A stretch of 17,691 bases of DNA from Desulfobacterales bacterium (lineage in GTDB: Bacteria > Desulfobacterota > DSM-4660 > Desulfatiglandales > Desulfatiglandaceae). Location: the NCBI GenBank assembly GCA_022013615.1, contig JAKLQB010000470.1:1-17691 (forward strand), in the 5' to 3' direction. Numbering within the stretch: the first letter of the stretch is position 1; each line of letters opens with the position of its first letter. The notes beneath the pieces were generated by a model. It saw only the letters and a list, made by a program, of their open reading frames with translations, searched no databases and had not been told where the DNA came from. Shown one piece after another: positions 1-7,210 of this stretch. Made by a program: the position numbers and the translations under genes.

Positions 1-1
1 A

Positions 2-91
2 ATATTCCTTAAGGAATGGATAGAAAGCCTGGGGACTCATTTTGAAGTCAGGATTAATCAGAAACTGTTGAATAAATTGGAATTGAATTGA
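2..91 (+). CDS. 3' end of a gene, probably a parvulin/SurA-type foldase (partial)
   Basis: An open frame runs in from the left edge and stops with TGA at 89-91, directly before the ATG at 92. The 29 visible residues include a tryptophan-led segment (WIESL) and then FEVRINQKLL. This resembles the usual C-terminus of PpiC/SurA-type periplasmic isomerases, where a Trp-containing helix is followed by an 'I-x-I-N-x-x-L' strand. The next gene is itself SurA-like, so this may be the first of a tandem foldase pair. The identification rests on a short tail and could be wrong; that this is the end of a real gene translationally coupled to the next one is more secure. Confidence 0.5.
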   Translation: MFLKEWIESLGTHFEVRINQKLLNKLELN

Positions 92-1066
92 ATGAAAGGA
101 TTTAAGCTTTTTTCCATAACCATTTGGACGGCGGTTCTGGCCCTGATATTTCAATCCGTAGTATTGGCTGAAATATGCAACAGGGTGGTGGCACAAGTGA
201 ATAACGATGTGATCACACTCTACGAACTGGATAACAAGATCAAAGAGCTTACCGGTTATGATTCAGGTGAGCTTAAAATGAAAGATGAAAAAAAATATAT
301 AGAAACCCGGCGCAAGGTTTTAGATCTTCTGGTCGATGAAAAAATTGCCTTCGAGAAAATCCGGGAAATGGGAATCGAGGTTACGCCCGGGGAGATTGAT
401 GAAGCTATTGAAAGGATAAAGGAAAGTAACCAGTTGACCCAGGAAGGCATGATTGCCAGACTTAAAAAGCAAGAAGTGAGTTTTGAGTCGTACCGGGAAG
501 AAATCAAAAGGCAACTGGAACGGAACAGACTTATCAATTACGAAGTAAAGTCTAAGATAGTCATAAGAGAGGAAGAGATCAAAGACTATTACAGCAATAA
601 CAAGGATAAATTCAGCATCATAGCAAAAGTGCATCTTGCAACCATCTTCCTGAAGCAGGAAGACCCGTCAAATCAAGAAGAAACGGTTGCTCTTTTACGG
701 AAAGCCGAAGAGATCGTCTTCAGACTGAAAAAGGGTGAGGATTTCGGTAAAATGGCCAGGGAGTTCTCTCAAGGCCCCGGCGCCAAAGAGGGCGGGGATC
801 TGGGGTTTTTCAAGACGGCCCAGCTTGATCCGGATCTTCTGGAAGTTCTAAAAGGCATGTCAACGGGAGACGTTACCAGGCCGATCATAAGACAGGCCGG
901 GATACAGATTGTTAAGCTTCTTGAAAAGCAGGACAGCGGAGTGAAGCCCTTTGAAGAGGTAAGAGATGCCATTTTTGAAATTCTTTACAAGGAAGAAATA
1001 GACAAAAGATATTCCTCCTGGATCAAAGAGTTAAGAGAAAAGGCATATACAAAAATCATTTTTTAA
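92..1066 (+). CDS. SurA-like periplasmic peptidyl-prolyl cis-trans isomerase
   Basis: Periplasmic chaperone and proline isomerase expected to help outer-membrane proteins fold. The 324-residue protein starts with a Sec signal peptide (hydrophobic residues about 8-25, likely cleavage after VLA at 26). A SurA N-terminal helical domain follows, with the typical opening RVVAQVNNDVITLYELD at 31-47. One parvulin (PpiC/rotamase) domain lies at about 178-280, with the family signatures FSQGPGAKEGGDLGFF and a closing GIQIVKLLE. E. coli SurA has two parvulin domains; this single-domain form is common in deltaproteobacteria. No Shine-Dalgarno sequence precedes the ATG, but the upstream stop codon abuts it, so translation is probably coupled. 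The gene is first or second in the plus-strand operon that continues to 7039. Confidence 0.9.
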   Translation: MKGFKLFSITIWTAVLALIFQSVVLAEICNRVVAQVNNDVITLYELDNKIKELTGYDSGELKMKDEKKYIETRRKVLDLLVDEKIAFEKIREMGIEVTPGEIDEAIERIKESNQLTQEGMIARLKKQEVSFESYREEIKRQLERNRLINYEVKSKIVIREEEIKDYYSNNKDKFSIIAKVHLATIFLKQEDPSNQEETVALLRKAEEIVFRLKKGEDFGKMAREFSQGPGAKEGGDLGFFKTAQLDPDLLEVLKGMSTGDVTRPIIRQAGIQIVKLLEKQDSGVKPFEEVRDAIFEILYKEEIDKRYSSWIKELREKAYTKIIF

Positions 1067-1078
1067 AACTGGGCAAAT

Positions 1079-2155
1079 ATGAACCACCTTGAATATCGGC
1101 ACCCTACCGGTCAAAAGGCCTTTTCCTTCGAGTCAGACACTCTTTCGGAGCATAGCCCGGGACGGAGACCAGATGTGGAGGATGGAGAAACAGGGTCAAT
1201 TATGGAAAGTGGTGTAGGGGCCCTTTTGAAGGATGAAAGGCAAAGAAAAGGACTCGATTTTGGTCAGGTCTCAGAAATGACCAGGATCCAGCCTCACATC
1301 CTTCAGGCTATAGAAAGCGAAGACTGGCCCAGTCTCCCTTCGCCGATTTTTGTGAAGGGATTTGTCCGTTCTTACGCCCATGCTGTGGGATTGGATGCGG
1401 GGGAGATTGTAGCTCTTTATCAGAAGACTGCCCCCATTGAATCTACAACTCCCAAGCCTCTTGGAGAGCCTGTGGGGAGCAGGAAAACCCTCTCGGTTGT
1501 GTTGATCCTTCTATTGGTTACAATGGCATTAGCCTATTTTTTGTGGAAGGGGTATCTACCTGGAAAGGACGTCTCGGAGCGCTCTCAGACAATTCATTCA
1601 GTTGACAGCAGCATGGTGAATTCAGAGCCTGTTCAGGAAACTTTCAGCAAAACCCAGGAACTGCCTTTGAAGAAGCAGAAAGAACCTGTATCGGGCAAGG
1701 TCTCTGAATCGGTGGAACAGGTACCCCGGATGGAGAAGGCTTTAATCCTAACGGCTTCTGCACCGGAGCCGTCTCCTGAACTTGTTGACGTTAAGCCTCC
1801 CAACAACCCCTTGGAGGAAAAGGCGGCAACATCATTTTCAGCAGGACCGTTGTTAGCCTATGAGCCTGAAACAAGCCCCGAAACTGAAATCCGGGAACTG
1901 ATTCTTAAGGCAAATGTTAGAGAAAAGACCTGGGTCAGGGTCTTTGTGGATGATCAGGATCCCAAAGAATATATCTTCACTCCTGGAAGTCACCCTGAAT
2001 GGAAAGCCAAAGAGGGCATGGAATTGCTTATCGGCAACGCGGGGGGTATTAGTTTTGAGTTTAATGGCGTACAGGTCGAAAATATTGGAAACCCCGGGCA
2101 GGTGGTTCGTTTGAGCCTGCCTGAAGGATACAAAAGAAAGAAATTGCTGGATTAA
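1079..2155 (+). CDS. RodZ-like membrane protein with cytoplasmic HTH and periplasmic DUF4115
   Basis: RodZ-family proteins link the MreB cytoskeleton to the envelope in rod-shaped bacteria. Counting from the internal ATG at 1202, an HTH_25-type helix-turn-helix covers residues 3-72, with the family motif IFVKGFVRSYAHAVGLD at 49-65. A single transmembrane helix follows at about 97-114, then a Pro/Glu/Ser-rich linker and a C-terminal DUF4115 beta domain (LILKANVREKTWVRVFVDD to the end). The start is uncertain. The first ATG, at 1079, lies 12 bp after surA and adds 41 polar residues that the family does not need, whereas the ATG at 1202 begins right at the HTH domain. Lying between surA and tyrS, the gene is probably co-transcribed. 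The rodZ symbol is withheld because DUF4115 HTH proteins outside Enterobacteria are not all proven RodZ. Confidence 0.82.
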   Translation: MNHLEYRHPTGQKAFSFESDTLSEHSPGRRPDVEDGETGSIMESGVGALLKDERQRKGLDFGQVSEMTRIQPHILQAIESEDWPSLPSPIFVKGFVRSYAHAVGLDAGEIVALYQKTAPIESTTPKPLGEPVGSRKTLSVVLILLLVTMALAYFLWKGYLPGKDVSERSQTIHSVDSSMVNSEPVQETFSKTQELPLKKQKEPVSGKVSESVEQVPRMEKALILTASAPEPSPELVDVKPPNNPLEEKAATSFSAGPLLAYEPETSPETEIRELILKANVREKTWVRVFVDDQDPKEYIFTPGSHPEWKAKEGMELLIGNAGGISFEFNGVQVENIGNPGQVVRLSLPEGYKRKKLLD

Positions 2156-2156
2156 A

Positions 2157-3386
2157 ATGAAAAACGTTTTCCATATCTTTGAAGATAGGGGTTTTATTGA
2201 ACAGGTAACTGACAGGAAACTCGTGCGTGAGCTCCTTGAAAACCCTACAACCTGCTACATCGGGTTTGATCCAACCGCAAAAAGCTTACATGTGGGGAGC
2301 CTTCTCCCCATCATGTCGCTCGTCCACATGCAGAGAGCAGGGCACAGGCCGATCGGTGTCGTTGGAGGCGGGACCGGTCTTGTGGGAGACCCCAGCGGAA
2401 AAACGGAAATGCGCAGTATTTTAACACTGGAAGAAATCAATGAAAACGCTGAGGCACTAAAGAAGCAGTTGTCTCGTTTCATTGATTTCAGCGATGGAAA
2501 GGCTATAATGGTCAATAACGCTGACTGGCTCACGGATCTCCGCTATATAGAATTTCTTCGAGATATTGGGCGGCATTTTAGTGTGAACAGGATGCTTGCA
2601 GCGGAAAGTTACAGGGCAAGGCTGGAAACCGGGCTGAGCTTCATAGAGTTTAACTATATGCTGCTCCAGGCATATGACTTCTGGTATCTGTTCAAACATT
2701 ACGACTGCCACCTCCAGATGGGCGGAAATGATCAGTGGGGCAACATCCTGGCCGGCGCAGATCTCACAAGACGCCTTGAAGGGGAAGTCATCCACGGCCT
2801 GACTTTCCCTCTCTTGATCACATCCTCAGGGATTAAAATGGGTAAAACCCACAAAGGGGCAGTCTGGCTTGACGCTTCATTGACGTCGCCTTATGACTAT
2901 TACCAATATTGGATTAACCAGGACGACGGTGATGTGGAACGTTTTTTGGGCCTTTTCACATTTCTTCCCATGGAGGAAGTCCGTCAGCTTGGACGTTTAA
3001 AAGGGGCTGACATGCGAACAGCAAAAGAAGTGCTGGCTTACGAGGCCACAAAACTGTGCCATGGCCAGGAAGAGGCAGACCATGCACATGAAGCTTCTCA
3101 ACAGCTATTTGGCCCTGACAGAGCAAAGTCTCCCGAGGCTGCCCCTACATACAGCATTGGTCAAGAAGAACTTGATCAGGGTATCCCGGCTTATATACTT
3201 TTTGAAAAAGCAGGCCTTTGTAAGACTCGTAGTGAGGCCCGCCGGCTCATTTCTCAGGGCGGTGGATATATAAACGGCCAAAGGGTTAAAACGTTTGACC
3301 AGGCAATCAACATCAATGATTTGCAACAGGACTTCTTGCTGCTGAGGGCAGGTAAAAAGAGGTATGTAAGGATTACACAGGAATAA
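2157..3386 (+). CDS. tyrS: Tyrosyl-tRNA synthetase
   Basis: Class I aminoacyl-tRNA synthetase that charges tRNA-Tyr in the cytoplasm. The 409-residue length is close to that of E. coli TyrRS. The HIGH motif appears as HVGS (45-48), the tyrosine/ATP site as GGGTGLVGDPSGK (70-82), the central block as QMGGNDQWGNI (187-197), and the KMSKS loop as KMGKT (227-231), matching KFGKT in E. coli TyrRS. The C-terminal S4 RNA-binding domain is at about 350-400 (AGLCKTRSEARRLI). The start codon is 1 bp after the rodZ-like stop codon, so the two are translationally coupled. There are no missing catalytic motifs or frameshifts. A T-box leader is not possible at this position because the upstream gene runs to the start codon. 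Confidence 0.97.
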   Translation: MKNVFHIFEDRGFIEQVTDRKLVRELLENPTTCYIGFDPTAKSLHVGSLLPIMSLVHMQRAGHRPIGVVGGGTGLVGDPSGKTEMRSILTLEEINENAEALKKQLSRFIDFSDGKAIMVNNADWLTDLRYIEFLRDIGRHFSVNRMLAAESYRARLETGLSFIEFNYMLLQAYDFWYLFKHYDCHLQMGGNDQWGNILAGADLTRRLEGEVIHGLTFPLLITSSGIKMGKTHKGAVWLDASLTSPYDYYQYWINQDDGDVERFLGLFTFLPMEEVRQLGRLKGADMRTAKEVLAYEATKLCHGQEEADHAHEASQQLFGPDRAKSPEAAPTYSIGQEELDQGIPAYILFEKAGLCKTRSEARRLISQGGGYINGQRVKTFDQAININDLQQDFLLLRAGKKRYVRITQE

Positions 3387-3431
3387 CCCCTGCGCCTTGC
3401 TGAGCAGGGCGGGGCTTTCAAGATCTGCCCC
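3387..3431 (+). promoter_or_regulatory. Two alternative GC hairpins in the tyrS-rpoH junction
   Basis: Directly after the tyrS stop codon, 3387-3414 can fold into a bulged stem: CCCC 3387-3390 with GGGG 3411-3414, plus GC/GC, CCT/AGG and a second GC/GC pair around a TGA loop. The same GGGG, as GGGGC 3411-3415, can instead pair with GCCCC at 3427-3431 around an 11-nt loop. The two folds exclude each other. The rpoH start (3445 or 3451) lies 13-19 bases beyond the second stem and has no obvious Shine-Dalgarno sequence. Neither hairpin is followed by a T tract, so a simple intrinsic terminator is unlikely. Pairings were read by eye and no energies were computed. Confidence 0.4.
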
Positions 3432-3450
3432 GATAGCGCATGTGATGATT

Positions 3451-4428
3451 ATGAAAGATACAGAAGGCAAACCAGTCCAGGAAGGGGATGAAAAACCGGA
3501 AGAAAGGCATTCTGTTGACCCCAGCGAATTTCGCCTTGCCCCTGTCGCCCAGTCAGAAAGGAACTTAGTACCTTATGATCCGCTTCAGATGTACCTCTTT
3601 GAGATAAAGAGGTATAATCTGCTGACCAGGGAGGAGGAGATAGAACTGGGCAAAAGGGTCAGAGAGAAAAAGGACCAGAAGGCCGCCTACAGGCTGGCTA
3701 CTTCCAACCTGAGATTGGTAGTGAAAATTGCCATGGATTTCCACCGGTACTGGACAAAAAATCTGTTAGACTTGATCCAGGAAGGAAACCTGGGTCTCTT
3801 ACAGGCTGTCAAGAAATTTGATCCTTATCGGGGCATAAAATTTTCATACTATGCGTCATTTTGGATTAAGGCGTATATGTTGAAATTCGTAATGGATAAC
3901 TGGAAACTGGTCAAAATTGGAACAACTCAGAGCCAACGCAAGCTGTTCTTCAATTTGGCTAAGGAGCGAGACAAGCTGATAGCCGAAGGGTTTAGTCCTG
4001 AACCCAGGCTTTTGGCTGAGCGGCTTGCTGTCAAAGAAGAGGAAGTTGTTGAGATGAGCCAGCGTCTTGGAGGATGGGAGATTTCCCTTAGCGCTCCTGT
4101 TGGCGATGATTCGAGAGAAGCCTATGGTGCTCTTCTGCCAGACCCGGGTATGAGCACAGATGAGCAGCTTTCTAAAAATCAAAGGCGGCAGATCTTAACA
4201 CAGAAGCTCAGGGAGTTTCGCAGGACACTTTCCGGGAATAAAGCTGATATTTTTGATAACCGGATTATGGCAGAAAAGCCCTTGACCCTCCAGGAGCTTG
4301 GAGACAAATATCATATATCACGGGAGAGAGTTCGCCAAATCCAGGAAAAAATTACTAAAAATATCAGAAAGTGGCTCAAAGAACAGATCCCGGATTTTGA
4401 AGAAGAGTATTCTGACTTTATAAAATGA
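3451..4428 (+). CDS. rpoH: RNA polymerase heat-shock sigma factor (sigma-32, RpoH)
   Basis: Sigma-70-family factor that directs RNA polymerase to heat-shock promoters. Counting from the ATG at 3451 (325 residues), region 2 runs from DPLQMYLFEIKRYNLLTREEE through the core-binding and -10 recognition segment ending FWIKAYMLKFVMDNW (about 43-151). The RpoH box, diagnostic of this subfamily, is QRKLFFNL at 162-169. Region 4.2 at the C-terminus carries the HTH LTLQELGDKYHISRERVRQIQ. Acidic and polar residues 1-40 extend the protein beyond the roughly 285 residues of E. coli RpoH. Alternative starts are an ATG at 3445 and a TTG at 3397; the TTG is disfavoured because it would begin inside the hairpin and add residues foreign to the family. 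The stop overlaps the next gene by 4 bp (ATGA). Confidence 0.93.
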   Translation: MKDTEGKPVQEGDEKPEERHSVDPSEFRLAPVAQSERNLVPYDPLQMYLFEIKRYNLLTREEEIELGKRVREKKDQKAAYRLATSNLRLVVKIAMDFHRYWTKNLLDLIQEGNLGLLQAVKKFDPYRGIKFSYYASFWIKAYMLKFVMDNWKLVKIGTTQSQRKLFFNLAKERDKLIAEGFSPEPRLLAERLAVKEEEVVEMSQRLGGWEISLSAPVGDDSREAYGALLPDPGMSTDEQLSKNQRRQILTQKLREFRRTLSGNKADIFDNRIMAEKPLTLQELGDKYHISRERVRQIQEKITKNIRKWLKEQIPDFEEEYSDFIK

Positions 4429-6239
4429 AAAAAGAACCCGCAATCCGTAACTCGCAACCCGTAACCCGCAATGAGTTAACCTCATGCGGATACTGGAGAC
4501 TTACAGGCGTTCTATCACTTTTCCTTATAATAGGACTCGTCTCAGGATGTGTTGGGCTTGCACCCCGGGTCACACCTTTGGAGTCCGTGTCGCCTGAAGC
4601 TGGAAGAAGAGTATCCCCCCCTAAAGAAATGGACAATGTTCAGGAGGCTTACAAAAATTTTGCATTGGCCTCCATTGCCGTGACGCATGGCAACCCCCAG
4701 GATGCGCGGACATATCTTTCCAGGGCCATCGAAAAAGACCCGGAATCCGCTTATCTCTGCACAAAAATGGCTTTGCTTCTCAAAAGCATGAAAGACTACC
4801 CGGGTGCCCTAAAATATGCTCTCAGATGTGAAGACCTGGAGCCTGAAAATGTGAGAAGCAAGATACTTCTTGCCGACCTTTATGCCCTCACGGGTGACGA
4901 CGACATTGCCATAGAACAGTACCGCAAGGCCGTGGACCTTGATCCGGAAAACGACCGGATAAGACTTCTTCTAACTACCATTCTAATCAAAAAGGAACAA
5001 TCCGACGAGGCGCTCAACCAGTTGGAAATAATATTAGAACGGAATCCCGAACTTGTCATCGCTCATTATTACCGGGGAAGGATTAACTTGGAGAAAAGTC
5101 GTCATGCAGAGGCTGAACAGGCATTCCTTGAGGCACTGAGACTAAACGAAACCCTGGAACCCGCCCTGTTTGATCTGGGAACGCTCTATCAGATGACTGA
5201 CAGAAACGTGGATGCGGTTGAGATCTATGAGAAATTGCTGGAGCTTTATCCTGACAATATGGGGGCCAGGAAAAGGCTGGTGGATCTATACATCGAGCTC
5301 GGTCAGAATGAGAAAGCTGAGCAGCAAACAGAAGAAATCAAAGAGCATTCAAAGCCTGGTGAACCGGGAAGGCAGGCCCTTGGCCTAATCTATCTCAGAC
5401 AGGGAAAGCTCGATGAATCCATAGAGGAATTAAACCTGATTGTTTCCGCCTGGCCGGGTGATTACAAATCCAGGTACTATCTCGGTACAGCCTATGAAGA
5501 AAAAGGGGATATTGATAAAGCCCTGGAACACTTCGGCCAGATCAAGCCAGAGTCAAAGTATTTTTTAAGTGCTCAAATGCATATGGGGTATCTCCTCAGT
5601 GAGCAGAAAAAATATGACGAAGCCATCAGGGTCATCGAAAAAGCCATTACGCTGAAAAAAGAAAAGATTGAGCTCTATTTGATGCTGGCGTCAGTTTATG
5701 AAGCAAAGGAGGAATACGAGAAAGCCATCGAGGTTGTTAAAAACGGGCTAAGTCAGGACGAAAAAAACATTGATCTTATATTCCGTCTCGGCGTACTTCT
5801 CGATAAGTCCGGCGATAAGGCGTCATGTCTAAAGCAGATGAAGCGGATTTTGGAAATAGATCCCGAACACGCGGACTCATTAAACTACATAGGGTATACA
5901 TACGCAGACAAGGGGATAAAGCTGGATGAGGCTATGGAACTGATCCAGAAGGCCTTAAAACTAAAGCCTGAAAGCGGTTACATAATAGATAGCCTGGGAT
6001 GGGTCTATTTCAGGAAAGGTTTGTATAATGAAGCACTCCGTTACTTAGAAAAGGCTGCAAAGCTGACCCCTGAAGACCCAACTATTAATGAACATCTTGG
6101 CGACGTCTACTTTAAAAAGAAAGACTTCAAGAAGGCCCTCGAATATTACAAAAAGGCCCTTTCGCTGAAACATCCCGAAGAAAAGAAGATAAAACAAAAA
6201 ATAATTGAGGTTGAACTGCTTCTTAAAGGAAAAAATTGA
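4425..6239 (+). CDS. Large TPR-repeat lipoprotein
   Basis: The 604-residue protein is made almost wholly of tetratricopeptide repeats, about 14 units from residue 70 to 595, with typical A-x-x-x-Y/F, ALxxLG and P-E/D signatures such as EAYKNFALASIAVTHGN and DSLGWVYFRKGLYNEALRYL. TPR arrays are protein-binding scaffolds, so an envelope assembly role is inferred. The N-terminus has a lipoprotein signal: hydrophobic residues 27-38 and the lipobox VSGC ending at Cys42. Its n-region is unusually long because residues 4-15 are encoded by a heptamer tandem repeat (4435-4469). No alternative start lies between the repeat and the hydrophobic core, so the ATG at 4425, overlapping the rpoH stop as ATGA, is kept. 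It partners the LolB-like gene that follows. Confidence 0.85.
   Translation: MKKEPAIRNSQPVTRNELTSCGYWRLTGVLSLFLIIGLVSGCVGLAPRVTPLESVSPEAGRRVSPPKEMDNVQEAYKNFALASIAVTHGNPQDARTYLSRAIEKDPESAYLCTKMALLLKSMKDYPGALKYALRCEDLEPENVRSKILLADLYALTGDDDIAIEQYRKAVDLDPENDRIRLLLTTILIKKEQSDEALNQLEIILERNPELVIAHYYRGRINLEKSRHAEAEQAFLEALRLNETLEPALFDLGTLYQMTDRNVDAVEIYEKLLELYPDNMGARKRLVDLYIELGQNEKAEQQTEEIKEHSKPGEPGRQALGLIYLRQGKLDESIEELNLIVSAWPGDYKSRYYLGTAYEEKGDIDKALEHFGQIKPESKYFLSAQMHMGYLLSEQKKYDEAIRVIEKAITLKKEKIELYLMLASVYEAKEEYEKAIEVVKNGLSQDEKNIDLIFRLGVLLDKSGDKASCLKQMKRILEIDPEHADSLNYIGYTYADKGIKLDEAMELIQKALKLKPESGYIIDSLGWVYFRKGLYNEALRYLEKAAKLTPEDPTINEHLGDVYFKKKDFKKALEYYKKALSLKHPEEKKIKQKIIEVELLLKGKN
4435..4469 (+). repeat. 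Five tandem 7-bp units, consensus AAYYCGY
   Basis: Five consecutive heptamers with exact period: AACCCGC, AATCCGT, AACTCGC, AACCCGT and AACCCGC. A partial sixth (AATGAGT) follows. The tract starts 10 bases after the A of the TPR-lipoprotein ATG and is translated as part of its signal peptide. Similar AAT-led units occur at the ends of two other genes in this window (10967-10980 and 15753-15790). Confidence 0.8.
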
Positions 6240-7039
6240 ATCTCAATAAACAAATTCCCCTGGGTGCAATCTTTCTTTTGCTTTTTGCTTCTTTTTTTTT
6301 CCAATGCTGCGCCCCTGTCTCCGTTCAGCAACCATCTCGCCCTTTTGACCACAAAAAAATCACCGATCTTATTTCCATGAGCCGGGAACAGGAAAGTCGG
6401 GTCCACGCACTCTTCTCTTCAGGTCGCATAACGATCAAAGGGCGCGGTTCGGAACCCGAACTGAATATTCTAATCGCTGGTGTTAGGGATTCAGGTAAAA
6501 TCAAAATTGAAATCACACATCCCTGGGGTCGCCCACTTCTTCATATCCTCCTCAATGAAAAGAGATTCCAAATCCTTTCCTTCAGCGAGAAGAGATATTA
6601 TTCCGGGTACCTTGGGCCTTTTGATCCATCGGGGTTTTTCCCGGGCATGTTAGACCCCGATCAGATATGGACCTTTGTAAGGGGATATCCTGTTATACGG
6701 AAACATAATCGCGCTGTTTCCTTGAAAGAAAATCAGGCCACACTTCTAAACACAAATGGGGAATTTGTGCAGGTCATTGATTTTCATCCGCAAAGCAGTA
6801 CCCCATGTTCGATGTTTTTTCCCGGGCAGGACATAAAAATTACGTTTTCAAACTTTCAAAATGAGGATGGCATTTATTATGCACGGAAAGTAGGGTTAAA
6901 CGATCCTCGAACTGGCAGTCAACTGACATTTGACCTGAAACAGGTGGTTTTCAATAAGGCTATACCGAAAGAAATCTTCCAACTTGAAAAACCAGCGGGC
7001 TTTGAAACCATGTTACCCCAGGGCACCGAGGAGAGGTAA
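6236..7039 (+). CDS. LolB-like outer-membrane lipoprotein (DUF4292-type)
   Basis: Predicted lipoprotein of 267 residues with a LolB-like beta fold: after the signal, strands such as RITIKGRGSEPELNILIAGV, then KIKIEITHPWGRPLLHILLNEKRFQILS, resemble the LolB/DUF4292 core that binds acyl chains. In E. coli, LolB receives lipoproteins from LolA at the outer membrane; the same role here is inference. The start is TTG at 6236, overlapping the TPR stop codon as TTGA, supported by AAAGGA just upstream (6225-6230). The signal sequence has a long hydrophobic core, but the lipobox is atypical (FFQCC, Cys24/Cys25), lacking the usual small residue before Cys. In many deltaproteobacteria this gene follows a TPR gene and precedes ispE; ispE is absent here. 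Confidence 0.7.
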   Translation: MNLNKQIPLGAIFLLLFASFFFQCCAPVSVQQPSRPFDHKKITDLISMSREQESRVHALFSSGRITIKGRGSEPELNILIAGVRDSGKIKIEITHPWGRPLLHILLNEKRFQILSFSEKRYYSGYLGPFDPSGFFPGMLDPDQIWTFVRGYPVIRKHNRAVSLKENQATLLNTNGEFVQVIDFHPQSSTPCSMFFPGQDIKITFSNFQNEDGIYYARKVGLNDPRTGSQLTFDLKQVVFNKAIPKEIFQLEKPAGFETMLPQGTEER

Positions 7040-7065
7040 CTCACTCCTGATACCTTGCGGCATCC

Positions 7066-7094
7066 TTGACACAACATAAATCGTTCCCTATAGT
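7066..7094 (+). promoter_or_regulatory. Sigma-70-type promoter upstream of the methyltransferase gene
   Basis: A perfect -35 box TTGACA (7066-7071), a 17-bp spacer and a -10 box TATAGT (7089-7094, five of six consensus bases). It lies in the first non-coding gap of the plus-strand gene run. Initiation would fall near 7101, giving a leader of about 110 nt to the ATG at 7211 that contains the inverted repeat at 7110-7188. Confidence 0.65.
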
Positions 7095-7109
7095 GCCAAC
7101 ATTTCGTAG

Positions 7110-7188
7110 GCGTTCACAAGTTCAGGGGTCACCGTTTAAACTCACGAATCAACAGCGCAGGTTTTTGGTGAACCCGTGAACGGTTACC
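7110..7188. repeat. Inverted pair of GTAACCGTTCAC-type elements
   Basis: The right arm (7167-7188) begins GGTGAACCC and ends GTGAACGGTTACC. The left arm (7110-7132) contains GCGTTCAC and GGGTCACC and is its imperfect reverse complement. The arms are separated by about 34 bases. The right arm, reverse-complemented, matches 13645-13666 at about 18 of 22 positions, so this is a dispersed repeat and not only a local hairpin. It lies in the predicted leader of the methyltransferase mRNA. Confidence 0.55.
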
Positions 7189-7210
7189 ATCTTTCACGAA
7201 AGCAGATACT

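Noticed and set aside
3397..3444. TTG start for rpoH that would add 18 residues
   Set aside because: The added residues are read from the GC hairpin region, have no ribosome binding site in front and do not resemble RpoH N-termini; ATG codons at 3445 and 3451 are better.
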